64,000 bases of DNA from Sorghum bicolor (taxonomy: Eukaryota > Streptophyta > Magnoliopsida > Poales > Poaceae), in contig NC_012879.2 in the NCBI RefSeq assembly GCF_000003195.3, positions 22,788,844 through 22,852,843 on the forward strand, given 5' to 3'. The notes under the pieces were generated by a model. That model was not told the origin of the DNA. It worked only from the letters and a program-made list of their open reading frames with translations, and made no database searches. The position numbers and the translations under genes were made by a program. Below are positions 23,556 through 34,977 of this stretch, piece by piece (the stretch's first letter is position 1; each line of letters begins with the position of its first letter).

Positions 23556-23661
23556 AGGGTAAGAGTAAAGAAAATAAATAAAGGATATAAAAGATAAGAA
23601 AAGATAAAAGTATAGATACAAGCTAATAGCAAGACATAGGTTATCTCAGCAACCGTCTTTC

Positions 23662-23679
23662 TCCCCGGCAACGGCGCCA
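23662..23679 (-). other. Primer-binding site of element B, complementary to tRNA-Asp
   Basis: The plus strand TCCCCGGCAACGGCGCCA equals the 3' end of plant tRNA-Asp(GTC) with CCA, so the minus strand pairs with it over 18 nt. It lies 8 nt inside the 5' LTR. The Asp primer is characteristic of Athila elements. Confidence 0.9.
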
Positions 23680-23687
23680 GAAATGCT

Positions 23688-24921
23688 TGTTGATATTTGG
23701 GAACGCAATAAGGAATTGATCCGCAAGCGCACGGATATCGGTGAGCACTTCACCTGGGAAATTATCCAGAGTATTGTATTTATTTTTTTACCACTAGGAG
23801 AAAGAGTGCATCTGACTAACCGGTCTATTACTACTAACCTTTAGGCACAAAGAATGTCTTTCGATGTGAGTGATAAATAGAGAAGACTGCAACCGTAGTC
23901 TCCTTCTAACCTTGGTAAGGATGATCTACTGTTCTAATGGGGAGGCTAACGGAATCTAGACACCACAAAGGATGTTCAACCCGCACCTATAAACCCTATC
24001 CTTCCTGCTAACGAGATGTGATCTACAAAGGTAGCTCGGAATTGTCACGTTCCTCACTACTACCACGGTCCAGCTAGTCTGGGAATATTTATGAGTACCC
24101 CAGCCTAAACACCACGTTTACGCCAGCAATGATTACTCTAAACTCTACGCGAAGAGATTAAAGTAAACTCATAAACCATAAGAACAATATTACAAGAACT
24201 TACTAGAATTTAGAAGTCGAATTACTGAAGAATCCTAGGAGCAAGCTTCGGGTTAGGAGAACTTGATCCCGCAGGTACAAGCTTGGAGTAGACACCGACA
24301 GGCCGGGCATCCTCCAATCTACACCTCCACTCTATCTCTCTCAATCTAGTAGAAACTAGAAGATCCATTTCTACCTTACATTGATTGCTAAGCCTAAAAA
24401 GAAATATTAATTAGAGAAGAAGTTTTCCTTCGAGGGCACCCCTCAGTCTCTATGATAATTTCTTCATGTCTTCTCCAGGGGCCAGGGGGGCCTTGCTTAT
24501 ATAGTCCTCCCCTTCTATGCTTTTTGGGTCGATAGCTGAGGTGGTACTATGTTTTTCTTGATCCAATAGGTCGGTGGAATATCCCGAACGAAAGAGTCCT
24601 GATTTGGCTCCAGCAGGGGGGCGGGTGCCCAGGCTTCCAGGGCGGGCGCCCTGGGCCTGGCCCAGTTTTGCCTCCGCTTCGGTCTCGTGGCTTCTGGAGT
24701 CTTCTAGATGAAGTAAAATTGCGCGGTGCGTTGATATCTCTATGTAATCCCGACATGTGGGCCTTTCTTCCTTATTTCCTGATAACCCCCTGCAGAAACA
24801 GATAAACCACAAAACTCGTGGAATTCTGTCAGATCAAACCCTAATTCTAGGTGATGGTTGCATATTGGTCCATTCTCTTGTTTATTTGATAATTAAAATT
24901 GATACTTAAGAACCGTCAACA
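23688..24921 (-). repeat. 5' LTR of element B (Athila)
   Basis: It is the same length as the left LTR (1234 bp), with about 20 differences counted by eye, most of them transitions. The TATA box is at 24497-24503 on the minus strand. The GC boxes are at 24619-24630 (GGGCGGGTGCCC) and 24640-24651 (GGGCGGGCGCCC). Confidence 0.96.
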
Positions 24922-25633
24922 GGCGCTGCTGGAGAAAGAGGGAGCTATTGCGCAGGCGGGCAAGGTGATCGAGGACCTGCGAGTCACCAACACCGACCTG
25001 GCACGCTCCTACAGGGGGATTGAGAGGGCCAACACCGACCTGGTTGGCGAAAATATGGCTCTGGAGGAGAAGATTCGTGGTATGTTCCTACTATCGTGTT
25101 TCCTTTCCAAGGCGTGCTTGGTGCTGTGTAATTTTTCCGTGTCGGTCTTTGTAGGGCTTAAGGACGAGCTGCTAGCCGCTCAAGTCGAGGCCCGCTCCAC
25201 CAAGGCTCAGCTCGAGGGGGAGGTCGCTTTGAACGGTTGGCTGTGGACTGCAATAACCGATCTCTCCGCCTCCTGGGAGCTCCAGCCTGTGGACGAGTCG
25301 AGGGAGGCGGCAAGAGGTGATGCACTGGTCGATCAGCTATGCTACCTAGGTGCCACGCTGAGGGACCGGGTGCGGGACGCCCTTCATACCGGGATGAAGC
25401 GGGCAATGGCGGTTGTCTGCTTAGGCTTTTCCTACGATATGGAGGTGGTGTCCCATGGCTTCGTCATCGACATTTCCAAGACCGACGCAGAGAACGAGGA
25501 GAGGCTCCACGCCTTGATCGACGATGCGGAGGCCCCTGGGGAAAGGCTGGCGAAGCTGTTCGAGCCAGAAGTGCTTCCTCCCGAGACTAGCTCGGGCGCA
25601 GACGATGGTGGTGAGGGCCAAGACACGGACTGA
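24922..25633 (+). pseudogene. Antisense gene of element A, 3' part
   Basis: After the target duplication (24922-24926) the coiled-coil exon continues (LLEKEGAIAQAGKVIEDLRV) to about 25079. A GT-AG intron runs 25080-25154, and the last exon runs 25155-25633, ending EGQDTD and a stop. This part is open and undamaged. The C-terminal region (DQLCYLGATLRDRVRDALHT, then AMAVVCLGFSYDMEVVSHGF) resembles in layout the last exon of the T2 gene, with helices after a coiled coil. It is convergent with the integrase on the opposite strand. Confidence 0.8.
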
Positions 25634-26143
25634 GGCCTGCGAGCCTATTCTGGGTGCCAAGTCCCTTTGTAAAGTACTTGTTATCTGTTTTAATTGATAT
25701 ATTGTGCCTTATGATTTGTGAATATCTGTCTATTTTTGTGTTCAGAATTCCTTTGTTTCCTCGTTCGGTCTTTTGTTAGGGTGACCTTGATTGCCTCGAG
25801 GGTGAGGGAGTGAGTAGAGTTACCATAGCCCGGGGATGTAGGTGTTCTCAGGCTTGTCGTCTCTCGGCCCTTAAGGGGCTCGAGGTGCCTTTACTACTCG
25901 ACCGTGTGAGGTATACTTTATAGGAAGGAAAAAATCGTTCGGTTTTTAGGAACATGGGGGGGGTCCCCCCTGCTAGCCCCGAGGGGGTATCGACTATGAT
26001 GGGTCATAGTTGGTACTCCCTTCTAACGTCGAGATTTTGACCGGCAAAAAAGTAAATTATTCGAGGGAAAGATCTTATTCATTCATGCATTCATTCATAA
26101 GATCTTGGTACAGAATGTACATGAGAACATAAAGCTTTGAAAC
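25634..26143. other. Convergent 3' region of element A
   Basis: About 510 bp separate the stop codons of the antisense gene and the integrase. It contains CTCGAG words, a G-run/C-run pair near 25952-25980 that could fold as a hairpin, and ATTCATTC-type short repeats near 26075-26100. No coding frame is supported. Confidence 0.55.
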
Positions 26144-27310
26144 TCTAGGGGTAGAATTGATGTAGCTGTTCGAAGTTCCACGTGTTGGTGAAGACCACCC
26201 CTTTTTCGTTCGCGAGCTTGTATGTGCCTGGCTTCAAGTCCTCGGCTACCACGTATGGGCCCTCCCAGGGCGGAGTCAGCTTGTGGCGTCCTTGGTTGCT
26301 TTGCCGCCTAGGACAAAATCACCCACATTCAGATCCCTTTTGCGCACGTGCTTGTCGTGATAGCGTCGAAGTTTCTGCTGGTATCTGGCAGAGATGAGGA
26401 GGGCCATGTCTCGAGCTTCCTCGAGCTGGTCGACCGCGTTCTCTCGAGTTTCCTTGTTTGTCTGCTCATTGTAAGCTCTGAGTTGAGGTGACCCGTACTC
26501 TAGGTCTGTTGGAAGCACAGCCTCGGAGCCGTAGACCATGAAGAATCCAGTATATTTCGTGGCTCTGCTTGGCGTCGTCCTTAAGCTCCATAGGACCGAA
26601 GAGAGCTCTTCGACCCATTTCTTGCCGAATTTCTTCAACCGGTTGTAGATTCTTGGTTTGAGCCCCTGCAATATCATGTCGTTGGCACGCTCGACCTGGC
26701 CGTTAGTTCGAGGGTGCGCCACTGCGGACCAGTTCACACGGATGTGATGCCGGTCACAGAAGTCCAAGAACTTTTTGCCGGTGAACTGAGTGCCGTTGTC
26801 GATGATGATGACGTTGGGTATCCCAAACCGATGGATGATTTCGGTGAAGAAAAGGACGGCTTGCTCAGAGCGGATGTTTGTGATGGGTCGAGCCTCGATC
26901 CATTTGGATAATTTGTCGACGACCACCAGCAAATGGGTGTATCCTCCTGTTGCTTTCAATAGAGGCCCTACGAGGTCGAGACCCCACACCACGAATGGCC
27001 ACGTGATGGGGATCATCTGGAGAGCATGAGCGGGAAGATGCATCTGCTTGGCATAAAATTGGCACCCATGGCACAAGCGTACGAGCTCGATGGCGTCAGC
27101 TACGGCCGTTGGCCAGTAGAAGCCTTGTCGGAAAGTGTTCCCTATGAGGGTCCGTGGAGCAGCGTGGTGGCCACAAGCCCCCGAGTGTAGGTCCTCGAGG
27201 AGCTTTCGGCCATCTTTTATGGTGATGCAGCGCTGCAAGATTCCAGTCAGGCTTCGTCAATATAGTTCGTTATTTTCACCTTAGATTACGTACGATTTGG
27301 CCCATCGCCG
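26144..27310 (-). pseudogene. Integrase of element A, frameshifted near its end
   Basis: It begins just after the deletion junction with the linker that precedes integrase in Tat elements (NNELY, stop, RSLTGILQRC). It then has the zinc-finger region (H near GACGHHAAPRTL; C-X2-C in LCHGCQF). The core has D (VVWGLDLVGP), D (IIIDNGTQF) and E (NGQVERAND). GFFMVYGSEAVLPTDLEYGS is the Tat C-terminal motif. A frameshift near 26280-26295 is followed by the expected C-terminus (KLTPPWEGPYVVAEDLKPG) ending at a TAG at 26144-26146. The catalytic residues are present, but with no start context and the frameshift this copy is not functional. Confidence 0.82.
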
Positions 27311-27330
27311 TATGTAGGTCCCCTTGAAGT
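27295..27330. other. Deletion junction in element A joining gag to the pre-integrase linker
   Basis: On the minus strand, capsid text ending FKGTY runs straight into RWAKSYVI, which corresponds to the linker between the second RNase H and integrase. By comparison with T2, where the same two points lie near 16900 and 13375, about 3.5 kb holding the rest of gag, protease, reverse transcriptase and both RNases H was removed. Confidence 0.78.
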
Positions 27331-29053
27331 TGCCCTCGAATACTCTGACCAAATCGACCCAATCGTGGATCTGGTTGGCCGGAAGCTCCTCGAGCCATCT
27401 GCGGGCGGTGTCGGAGAGAAAAAGCGGTAGCTGTCGGATGATGGCTCGATCGTCCCCTCGAGCGCCTCCCAACTGACAAGCTAGCCGGAAATCTGCCAGC
27501 CACAGTTTCGGTTTGGTCTCGCCATTGTGTTTAGCAATGCTAGTCGGGGGTCGAAACGGATTGGGCAGCGGCGTGCTGCGGATTCCTCTGCTGAACACGT
27601 GAGGGCCCGGTGGTTCCGGGGCCATCCGGTCCTCGTCGCTGTCGTATCATCCGCCGCAGTGGGCGCTGTATCCGCGCTCCTCTACATCCCCATATTGACG
27701 GTGACGATGCTCGTTGATGTCGCGTCGTGCGTCGTGTCGTCGTTGATTATCAACAGGGTGGTTTTGGACAGGTGTTGTCCTCTTTGCTCGAGGGGGTGGA
27801 TGCTGATGGACCGACACCTCCTTTTCATTTCGGACTGTCTCGTCACGTTTCTCCGTGGCTGCTCCTCGACATCGAGAAGCTGAGCTCTCGGCCTGCTGAA
27901 CCGCCGCTACTTGGAGCAGAGTCTGCACCTCGTCTCGAATTCGCCGTGCCTGGGAGTTCGAGGGCTCATGTATGATACGTAGCAGCATTGTCGCCGCTAC
28001 GACGTTCTGGCCTGCTCGAGGGAAACAGCTGACGGGCTGTTCTGGCTCCCCATCCCCGACGATTTGTCGATGTACTTCTCGAGCTCACTTGCGGGCACCT
28101 CCGCCATGCGGGTATGGTTGGTCTTGCTAGAGGATTAGCTCGAGCTCAACAAGGCGCTCGCGATCTTCATCGAGCTTTGCTCTGAGCTCCCGTAACTGCG
28201 CAAGTTGCGCGGCTTTGTCCTCCTGTGGTGGGGGGTCGACCTGACCATCGTTCCCAGGCGTCCTGGGGTCCTCCCTTGCCACGGGAGCTTGACCGCCGGC
28301 GATGGCTTCTTGTGTTTCGTCGGTGGTCTCTACCTCCCCATCGATGTTGAAGCATTCCCTAGTAGGGTCGTAGCTGTCGGACTCAGAGTCGAGGTCCGGC
28401 TCGGCGGCGTAAAAGCATCCGCGTCTTTCTTCCAGTAGCTGCTACCCGTGCGAGGTGTTCGTGTATCGCCCAAGTCCTAGACGTCGGAGGCCTCGCACAT
28501 GGGAGAGATCTGGTAACTCGGCAGCTTGCTCCTACACTCCAACGTCACGTGGGAGGACCATTGGTCGCTCCACGTACGTCTGAGCATTCGGACATATCGT
28601 CCTAGCGAGCGACGCCGCGGCGTTGTCCAGGCCGAACGATAGCACTCTTCTTGGGGCGAACAGCCCGTGCGGTAGCAGTGTTGTGGATGACGGGACTGCG
28701 CGAGGCGCGTCGTCACGCAACGTCGTCGCGCGATCCTCGTGACGTCGGGCCGTCGTACCCGCGGCTCTGGCGCGTGGGGTTGTCGGCTCCTGCATCACCA
28801 CCCACCTGGCACGAGCTGGCGACCTCGAGGAGGCAGACGAGTGGTGGCGACGTTGTCCACACCTCTTCTTGGGCGGGGAGGCATGGTGGTGAGGCCGTCT
28901 CTGAGCCCTCAATTGTGCGGGCGCAACGCGAGCTCCTCCCGGTCCTTTGACCGAGAGCAGGATCATGTCGTAGCCAAAACCGGTAGACATGGACTCGAGG
29001 CTCCCGAACCAAATCACCGTGGAGCGCGGAATCGGCGAAACGAGAGTGGCCAT
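27311..29053 (-). pseudogene. gag remnant of element A
   Basis: The frame starts at 29053 (MATLVSPIPRSTVIWFGSLE), about 40 bp inside the primer-binding site. It continues in one frame with stops at about 28532 and 27647, among others, to the capsid domain near 27540-27311 (NPFRPPTSIAKHNGETKPKL, then ARRWLEELPANQIHDWVDLV and FEGNFKGTY). There the capsid is cut and fused to the pre-integrase linker. A proline-rich and arginine-rich region lies between. It is a non-functional fragment. Confidence 0.75.
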
Positions 29054-29091
29054 CTAGAAGGAGATGGGAAGTCGGTGAAAAACATGCAGGA

Positions 29092-29109
29092 CCCCTACAT
29101 GGCGCGCCA
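29092..29109 (-). other. Primer-binding site of element A
   Basis: On the minus strand it reads TGGCGCGCCATGTAGGGG, 2 nt from the 5' LTR, and differs by one base from the site of T2. Confidence 0.8.
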
Positions 29110-29111
29110 AC

Positions 29112-30162
29112 TGTCGGTGTTTTCCCCCTGGGGGGTCACACCAACGAGTAAAACTAGTGTGTGCTCTCCTTCCCAGATGGTGATGCAAGAAAAGACACAA
29201 AGATTGATCCTGGTTCGGGCAAGAGAAGGCCCTACGTCCAGTGGGGGGGGGGCGGGGAGAAGTTTCTATTATCTTGCACATAAGTCCTTGTACAGGGGTG
29301 AATACAAGTGTGGTATGGATGGAGATGGAGTATGGTTGCTCTTCTACGTATATCTTGTGTCGTGTATCCGCTCCTAAACTTCCCCTTTTATAGTTCCAAG
29401 GGGAGGCCTAGGTTACATGCATAGGCGACAGAGTAGGGGTCGATAGGGGTGTGGCACGCTGACCTACTCGAGGCCTCTTTACCGGCGTGGCCTCGAACCA
29501 TCTTCTCTCGGTACTTTGATGATGATTACGCGTGCCCCTGAATCCTGCTTCTGTGCGCCGTCCTGGACCGGTTTATCCATTGCACGCTTGTACGTCGTGG
29601 CCGCAGCTGCGCCAGAGTGGTTGAGGTGCTGTCTTTCGTCGCCCGACTCTTCTGTGGGAAGGAACACGCCTGATCGAGGGTCTAGCGCCGCGCAAAGCTT
29701 TCCTGAGCAGAGCGCTGACTTTGGGCATCTCGAAGGGGGTCTTGACAGGACGTTCCGACCATCTCACTGCGCCCTGCCATGCTCTAGCTCGTTTGGCGGG
29801 CAAGGCTGCAAAAAAAGGAATGATTGGATGGGTGCTTGTTCTCTATCACGCTTCCCGTGACTGACGGGTTAGGTGAGAATGCGGCAGGCGCATTAAATGC
29901 CCTGGTTCCCATGCCCGCGTCAGGCGGCGGGCGGCGTCCTTGCGTTCGAGGCCTTTCGATTCGTACGAACCTGTTTCCTTATTCGACGGTCGCCGGCGGT
30001 GGAGCCTCAGTTGGTTCGCACGACGCTCTTTCTGTGTTCGAGGCTGTGGACGTCGATACTCGTGCACGCGACTGGGGAGCGTCGAGTCGGGGACCTCGAT
30101 TTACGTACCGGTGCTCTCGTCATGTGCGTCAGTTAGGGTACCCCTTACTGATACCCTCGACA
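29112..30162 (-). repeat. 5' LTR of element A
   Basis: The 1051-bp segment begins TGTCGGTG and ends CCTCGACA on the plus strand, next to the primer-binding site. A TATA box (TATAAAAGG, minus strand) lies at 29384-29392. The partner LTR is outside the window, so the outer boundary rests on the TG...CA ends and the change of sequence at 30163. Confidence 0.8.
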
Positions 30163-30417
30163 GTAAGGTAAAGAAAAAAGTGTATCTTTGTTTTCTTTTG
30201 AATAAATAAAATAAAATGCCTTGTTGCATTTATGATATGACCATAGTGCCCCATGTTTCATGCTATTTGAATTCAAAATCCTTCATGATCATGGAAAATA
30301 TTTTATCGTAAATGCAAGATAGTGTGAATTTTGAATTCTTTCCTCTTTTCACACACACTATCACTCTGATACGCTGCGAATCAAAATAGATCGTAAGTGG
30401 GATTGAAATCCACTCTG
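30163..30417. other. Unassigned 255 bp between element A and element D
   Basis: This AT-rich stretch does not match D's other LTR, whose similarity starts abruptly at 30418. It includes GAATAAATAAAATAAAATG near 30199. It may be a remnant of another insertion or a rearranged LTR end. GTAAG at 30163-30167 would be A's target duplication if A inserted here. Confidence 0.4.
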
Positions 30418-32012
30418 TCACCCACGAACTGCTCACCGTCTATACGCAATCACCACATCAACAGCAATCATACAAAGCAAACAAATCTATAATTAGAACA
30501 GTACACCAATAGTAATAAATAAAGATAAAAATTTTATAAAACGAATCTACAACGCACTACGATCACACAAACGTAAAGTTCACAAAAATCGGATCTATAA
30601 CGAAGAAGTTATGATTTTTATAAGATTTCCATTAATAAAATAATAGATTAAATCTAAGCTCACTTTTAAAAAGTTGGAATCATATATAACAGTGCTACTA
30701 ATCTATAGACTACGCAAAAATGAATCTAACGCAATTTAAACGGATCAAATCGGAGTTAAAACGGAGTTTTTATGAGTTAAATAAGATAAATGGCAAAACT
30801 GTAATCTTGAGAAAGCGTATTTTGAACTGAGTAAGAGAGAATGCGCTTTCAGAATTCGAACGCATTCGGGAAATCCGCAAAGGACTGCAGGTTTGATCTT
30901 TAAAAAGCAAGGGGGCTATTTTGCAGAACGCGCGGCTGAAGGGGTACCCTTCATGTGGGGCCGTTGGATCGCGGATGGCTGGCCCAGATTAAATCGTGGG
31001 GAGGGGGAAGAAGCCGGCCAGCCAGAGCTGGGGAAGGCCGCAGCGGCTTCATGGCCGTGATGGCCGGAGTTGCCCAATCCGGCGACACAGAGCAGTAGAG
31101 CACGAACCAAAAGCACAGGGATGCTCAGGAGCTCGGTGCAAACTCACATGAGGCAAGAATCGGGACGGAGAGAAGCCGGCTAGAGCTCCCGACGGCGAGA
31201 GGCGGACAGCGGCTCTGCAAAAAATTCGGTGGAGGTTAGGCAAGCATAGGGTGCAAGAGAACGCGAACAAAAGGTCTCGGTGACTTCACAAGAGCAGCGA
31301 GGAGCTCGGCAAAGGGCTCACGGAGACCAAAAAATGTTGCAGCGGCGGATTGCTTTTGGCGTGAATCTTGGCGAAGCTTTTCGGCGAAAACTATGCAGCG
31401 GCTGGCGCTAAGATTGAGATAGGGGCTTGGCGAGGGTCGGGGCGAGTATTTAAAGGGGCAACCGTGCGGAGCAAGGTGCCTGGGGAGATTACACGCGCGG
31501 CCGGTAGGATTCGGGCTCGAGTCCTATCCAGATACGAGGTAGGGGACGGCCCTGACCGCTGGGTCCCACCTGTCGGTGTCCTAGGGGCACGGGTCCGCTC
31601 TGTCAGCGGCCACAGCGGAGGGGAGAGGCGAGCGGCTCGCTGGCTGCTCCAGCGTGGGCCGGGGACTGGGCCACGCGGTTGAAGAAAGAAAGGGGGGCGG
31701 GGGAAAACAGGCCGCAGGGGGGAAAAACTAGGCCGAGCCCGAGAGTGAGTGAGGGAGAGACTAATTCCTTTTCTTTTTTTATTTTTCTTACTTTTTTCTC
31801 AAACCAAATAAAAAGATTTGAAAATCATTTTGAATTTAAAACCACCACTCAATAAAACATATGTAGCAGCATGGATGCTCAAACATGTGTCTAAACCCTA
31901 TAGTGACTTTTAATTTAATAGAAATTCCTTTCTTACTACACTTAAGTGCTCACAAACAATTAATTAAATCATTTTACCCTATTTGGAAAGATGAAATTTT
32001 TAGGGTGTTACA
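30418..32012 (-). repeat. 3' LTR of element D, truncated at its left end
   Basis: 30418 to about 30958 aligns with 55171-55717 of the right LTR, with several percent divergence. On the minus strand the LTR starts TGTAACACCCTAAAAATTTC at 32012. The terminal 1243 bp present in the right LTR (53928-55170) are missing here. A GC-rich block (about 30900-31740) has no supportable gene. Confidence 0.78.
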
Positions 32013-32027
32013 ATTCTACTCCCATTA
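32013..32027 (-). other. Polypurine tract of element D
   Basis: The minus strand reads AATGGGAGTAGAAT directly before TGTAACACC, the start of the 3' LTR. Confidence 0.75.
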
Positions 32028-32060
32028 AAATGAATTTCATCCTCGAGATTCGGTTGGTGC

Positions 32061-33395
32061 TTACTCAAACAAATGAGGATATGACTTTCTTAAATCTTCA
32101 TCCCTTTCCCAGGTAGCCTCTTCTTCGATATATCTATTCCACTGTACTCTGCACATTTTGATAACCCGACTCCTAGTGACTCTTTCTGCTGTTTCCAAAA
32201 TTCGTACCGGATATTCTTCATAAGTGAGATCCCCTTTAACGGTCAATTCCTCTATCGGTATCTGTTCTTTCGGCACCCACAAACACTTTTTAAGCTGTGA
32301 CACATGGAAGACGTCATGCACTCCTTTTAATCTTTTGGGCAGTTCCAATTGGTAGGCTACTTCCCCTCGTCTTTCCAACACTTTGAAAGGCCCAATGTAC
32401 CTTGGTGCTAACTTCCCCTTCATGTTAAACCTTCTCACACTTCTCATAGGTGACACTTTCAAATACACATAGTCTCCTACCTCAAAGGCCAATTCTCTCC
32501 TCCGTGTGTCAGCATAACTCTTCTGTCGGGACTGTGCTACTCTGAAGTTTTCCCTGGTAACTCTCACTTGCTGTTCTGCATCCTGTAGTACATCTTGCCC
32601 AAACACTTGTGTTTCTCCCGCTTGATTCCAAAACAACGGGGTTCTACACTTCCGTCCATACAAGGCTTCGAATGGTGCCATCTGGAGACTTTCCTGGTAG
32701 CTGTTGTTGTATGAAAACTCTGCATATGGCAAACTCTTATCCCAACTCGTACCATACTGTAACGCACATGCTCTCAACATATCTTCCAAAATTTGATTAG
32801 TCCTCTCAGTCTGCCCATCGGTCTGTTGATGGTATGCTGTACTAAAATTCAGCTTAGTCCCCAGGGACTCATGCACTTTCTGCCAAAAGTGAGACGTAAA
32901 CTGGGTACCTCGATGAGAAACTATCTTATTAGGGACCCCATGCAAGCACACTATTCTTTCCATGTATAGTTCAGCCAATTTTGGTCCACTGTATTTGGTC
33001 TTAACCGGAATAAAATGAACGACCTTAGTCAACCGGTCTACTATTACCACTATAGAGTCATAACCTTTCTGAGTGCGGGGTAATCTCACTATGAAATCCA
33101 TACCAACTTCCTCCCACTTCCACTCAGGGATTTTCATTGGTTGCAACAGTCCTGCCGGTCTCTGATGTTCTGCCTTGACTCTCTGGCAAGTATCACATAA
33201 AGTGACATACTCAGCAACATCTCTCTTCAAGCCATACCACCAATACTTCTCTTTTAGGTCTATGTACATCTTAGTGCTGCTAGGGTGTATAGAATAAGCG
33301 GATTCGTGTGCCTCTCGCAGAATTGCCTCCCTAATAGATCGATCCTCAGGCACATATAGCCTTATCCCAAACCATAGTGTTCCATTATCATCCAT
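32061..33395 (-). pseudogene. Integrase with C-terminal chromodomain of element D
   Basis: This 444-codon open frame covers the zinc finger (H, H, then LCDTCQRVKA), catalytic core D (VGMDFIVRLP), the second acidic position altered to H in SHRGTQF where DRGTQF is usual, and E (DGQTERTNQ). GALYGRKCRTP-type sequence (FEALYGRKCRTPLFW) and the C-terminal chromodomain (VIKMCRVQWNRYIEEEATWE, then YPHLFE) follow. The lost Asp and the separate frame from RT make it inactive. The chromodomain identifies a chromovirus and would bind heterochromatin marks in an active element. Confidence 0.86.
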
Positions 33396-33535
33396 CTAGA
33401 ATCCTGGTGCCTTTCCAATCACGATGTTCTCAGCTATCTCTTTCAGCTTTTCATCGTGTAACTGACCCTTTCGTATTTCTTGCTCTAAAGTAGGTTCTAT
33501 TACTAACTCAACTGCATTAATAACAAAACCCAGAT

Positions 33536-34977
33536 TTAGATGTGCAATTTCAGCAATAACTCATCACCCATAGAGGCTATTTGCACCTCGTTGGCATAGC
33601 TCTTCCTGCTCAGGGCGTCTGTGACCATGTTTGCTTTCCGAGGGTGGTAGTGCACCTCCAAATCGTAGTCCTTGATCAACTCTAACCACCGTCGTTGCCT
33701 CAAATTCAGATCTAACTGCGTGAATATATACTTCAAACTCTTATGGTCCGTGTATATATCACTCTTATGACCGATAAGATAATGCCTCTAGATCTTCAAG
33801 GCATGAACCACTGCCGCTAATTCCAAGTCATGGGTAGGATAATTCAACTCGTGCTTCCTCAACTGTCGAGATGCATAAGCCACTACTCTTCCTTCTTGCA
33901 TAAGAACCCACCCAAGTCCTAGTCGGGATGCGTCACAATAAATGGAGAAATTCTTACTTAAGTCTGGCAATACTAGCACTGGAGCTGTAGTCAATCTCCT
34001 CTTCAATTCCTCAAAATTTTCTTGACACTTTTCTGACCACACAAACTTGGCGTCTTTCTCAAGCAGGGCTATTAATGGTTTGGCAAGCTTGGAAAAGCCC
34101 TCAATAAACCTTCGGTAGTAACCAGCCAATCCCAAGAAACTGCGTATTCCACTCACATCGGTAGGTGGTTTCCAATCAAGCACGTCTTTCACCTTGCTTG
34201 GATCCATAGTTATTCCTCCATTAGAAACAACATAGCTTAGAAAGGAGACTTCCTTCAACCAAACTCGCACTTACTTCGCTTAGCATATAACTTGTGCTCG
34301 TGAAGCTTTTGCAAGACTAACCTCAGATGTTCAGCATGCTCTAGTTCAGTCTTGGAGAATACCAATATGTCATAAATGAACACCACCACAAACTTATCAA
34401 GGGATTCCATGAACACCTTATTCATCAGATACATAAAGTATGCAGGAGCATTGGTCAAACTGAAAGACATCACTGTGTACTCATACAAGCCATACCGGGT
34501 CGTAAATTTTGTCTTTGGTATATCAGTGGTACGAATCTTCAGCTGATGGTACCTAGAACGAAGATCAATTTTGGAAAACACACAACCACCTCTCAACTGA
34601 TCAAACAAATCATCGATTCTAGGCAATGGATATTAATTATTCTTGATTGTGACCTCATTGAGTGACCGGTAGTCTACACACATCCTCTGTGTACCATCTT
34701 TCTTATCGACAAAAATCACTGGTGGTCCCCAAGGTGAAGAGCTAGGACGAATGAAACCTTTCTCCTGTAACTCCTTTATTTGTTTCTTAAGTTCTTCTAA
34801 TTCATTATCCCCCATTCTATATGGACGTTTAGCTATAGGTGCAGTGCCAGGTAATAATTCAATAATAAACTCAATGTCACGGTCAGGTGGCATACCTGGC
34901 AAATCATCGGGGGACACATCTAGAAACTCATCAACAACCGGGTCCTCCTGACTGACACTGTTATCAAGCTGGTTCAC
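33536..34977 (-). pseudogene. Reverse transcriptase and RNase H of element D
   Basis: Reading runs from [16 protein letters not shown] text ([20 protein letters not shown]) through RT and RNase H. The polymerase motif reads FIYDILVF, where FIDDILV is standard, so the first catalytic Asp is lost (near 34373). A TAA at 34633 precedes [10 protein letters not shown] frameshift near 34260 leads into the RNase H region ([28 protein letters not shown]), with a stop near 33788, and ends near 33536. 33396-33535 joins the integrase frame. It is inactive. Confidence 0.82.

Larger units (their letters stand above)
3502..24921 (-). mobile_element. Element B: complete Athila-lineage Ty3/gypsy retrotransposon
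   Basis: Two 1234-bp LTRs, a perfect 5-bp target duplication, a tRNA-Asp primer-binding site, a polypurine tract and one long gag-pol frame define a complete element on the minus strand. Without the nested T2 (6988-19047 plus 5 bp) it is about 9.35 kb. The Athila assignment comes from the gag sequence, the FMDDFSVYG polymerase motif, the integrase motif [15 protein letters not shown] and the Asp primer. I count roughly 20 differences between the LTRs by eye (about 1.6%), so it inserted recently and is older than the T2 inside it. Confidence 0.95.
1..30162 (-). mobile_element. Element A: Tat-lineage Ty3/gypsy retrotransposon, left end outside window, interrupted by element B
   Basis: The visible parts are 1-3501 and 24927-30162. 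Reading the minus strand from the right there is a 5' LTR (29112-30162), a primer-binding site, gag remnants and an integrase. These are followed by a convergent plus-strand antisense gene that runs off the left edge. This order is known for Tat-lineage elements of grasses. Protease, reverse transcriptase and RNase H are missing, so A is a deletion derivative and non-autonomous. Element B inserted into the antisense gene with duplication of GGCGC. The 3' LTR lies left of the window. Confidence 0.88.

Noticed and set aside
23556..23621. Hydrophobic N-terminal extension of the Athila polyprotein as a signal peptide
   Set aside because: It is low-complexity AT-rich leader translated upstream of the conserved MENQN start, and gag does not need a signal peptide.
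28477..30209. Plus-strand open frames over element A's leader and LTR
   Set aside because: They overlap primer-binding site, LTR and gag on the opposite strand, show no conserved domain, and follow from the high GC content.
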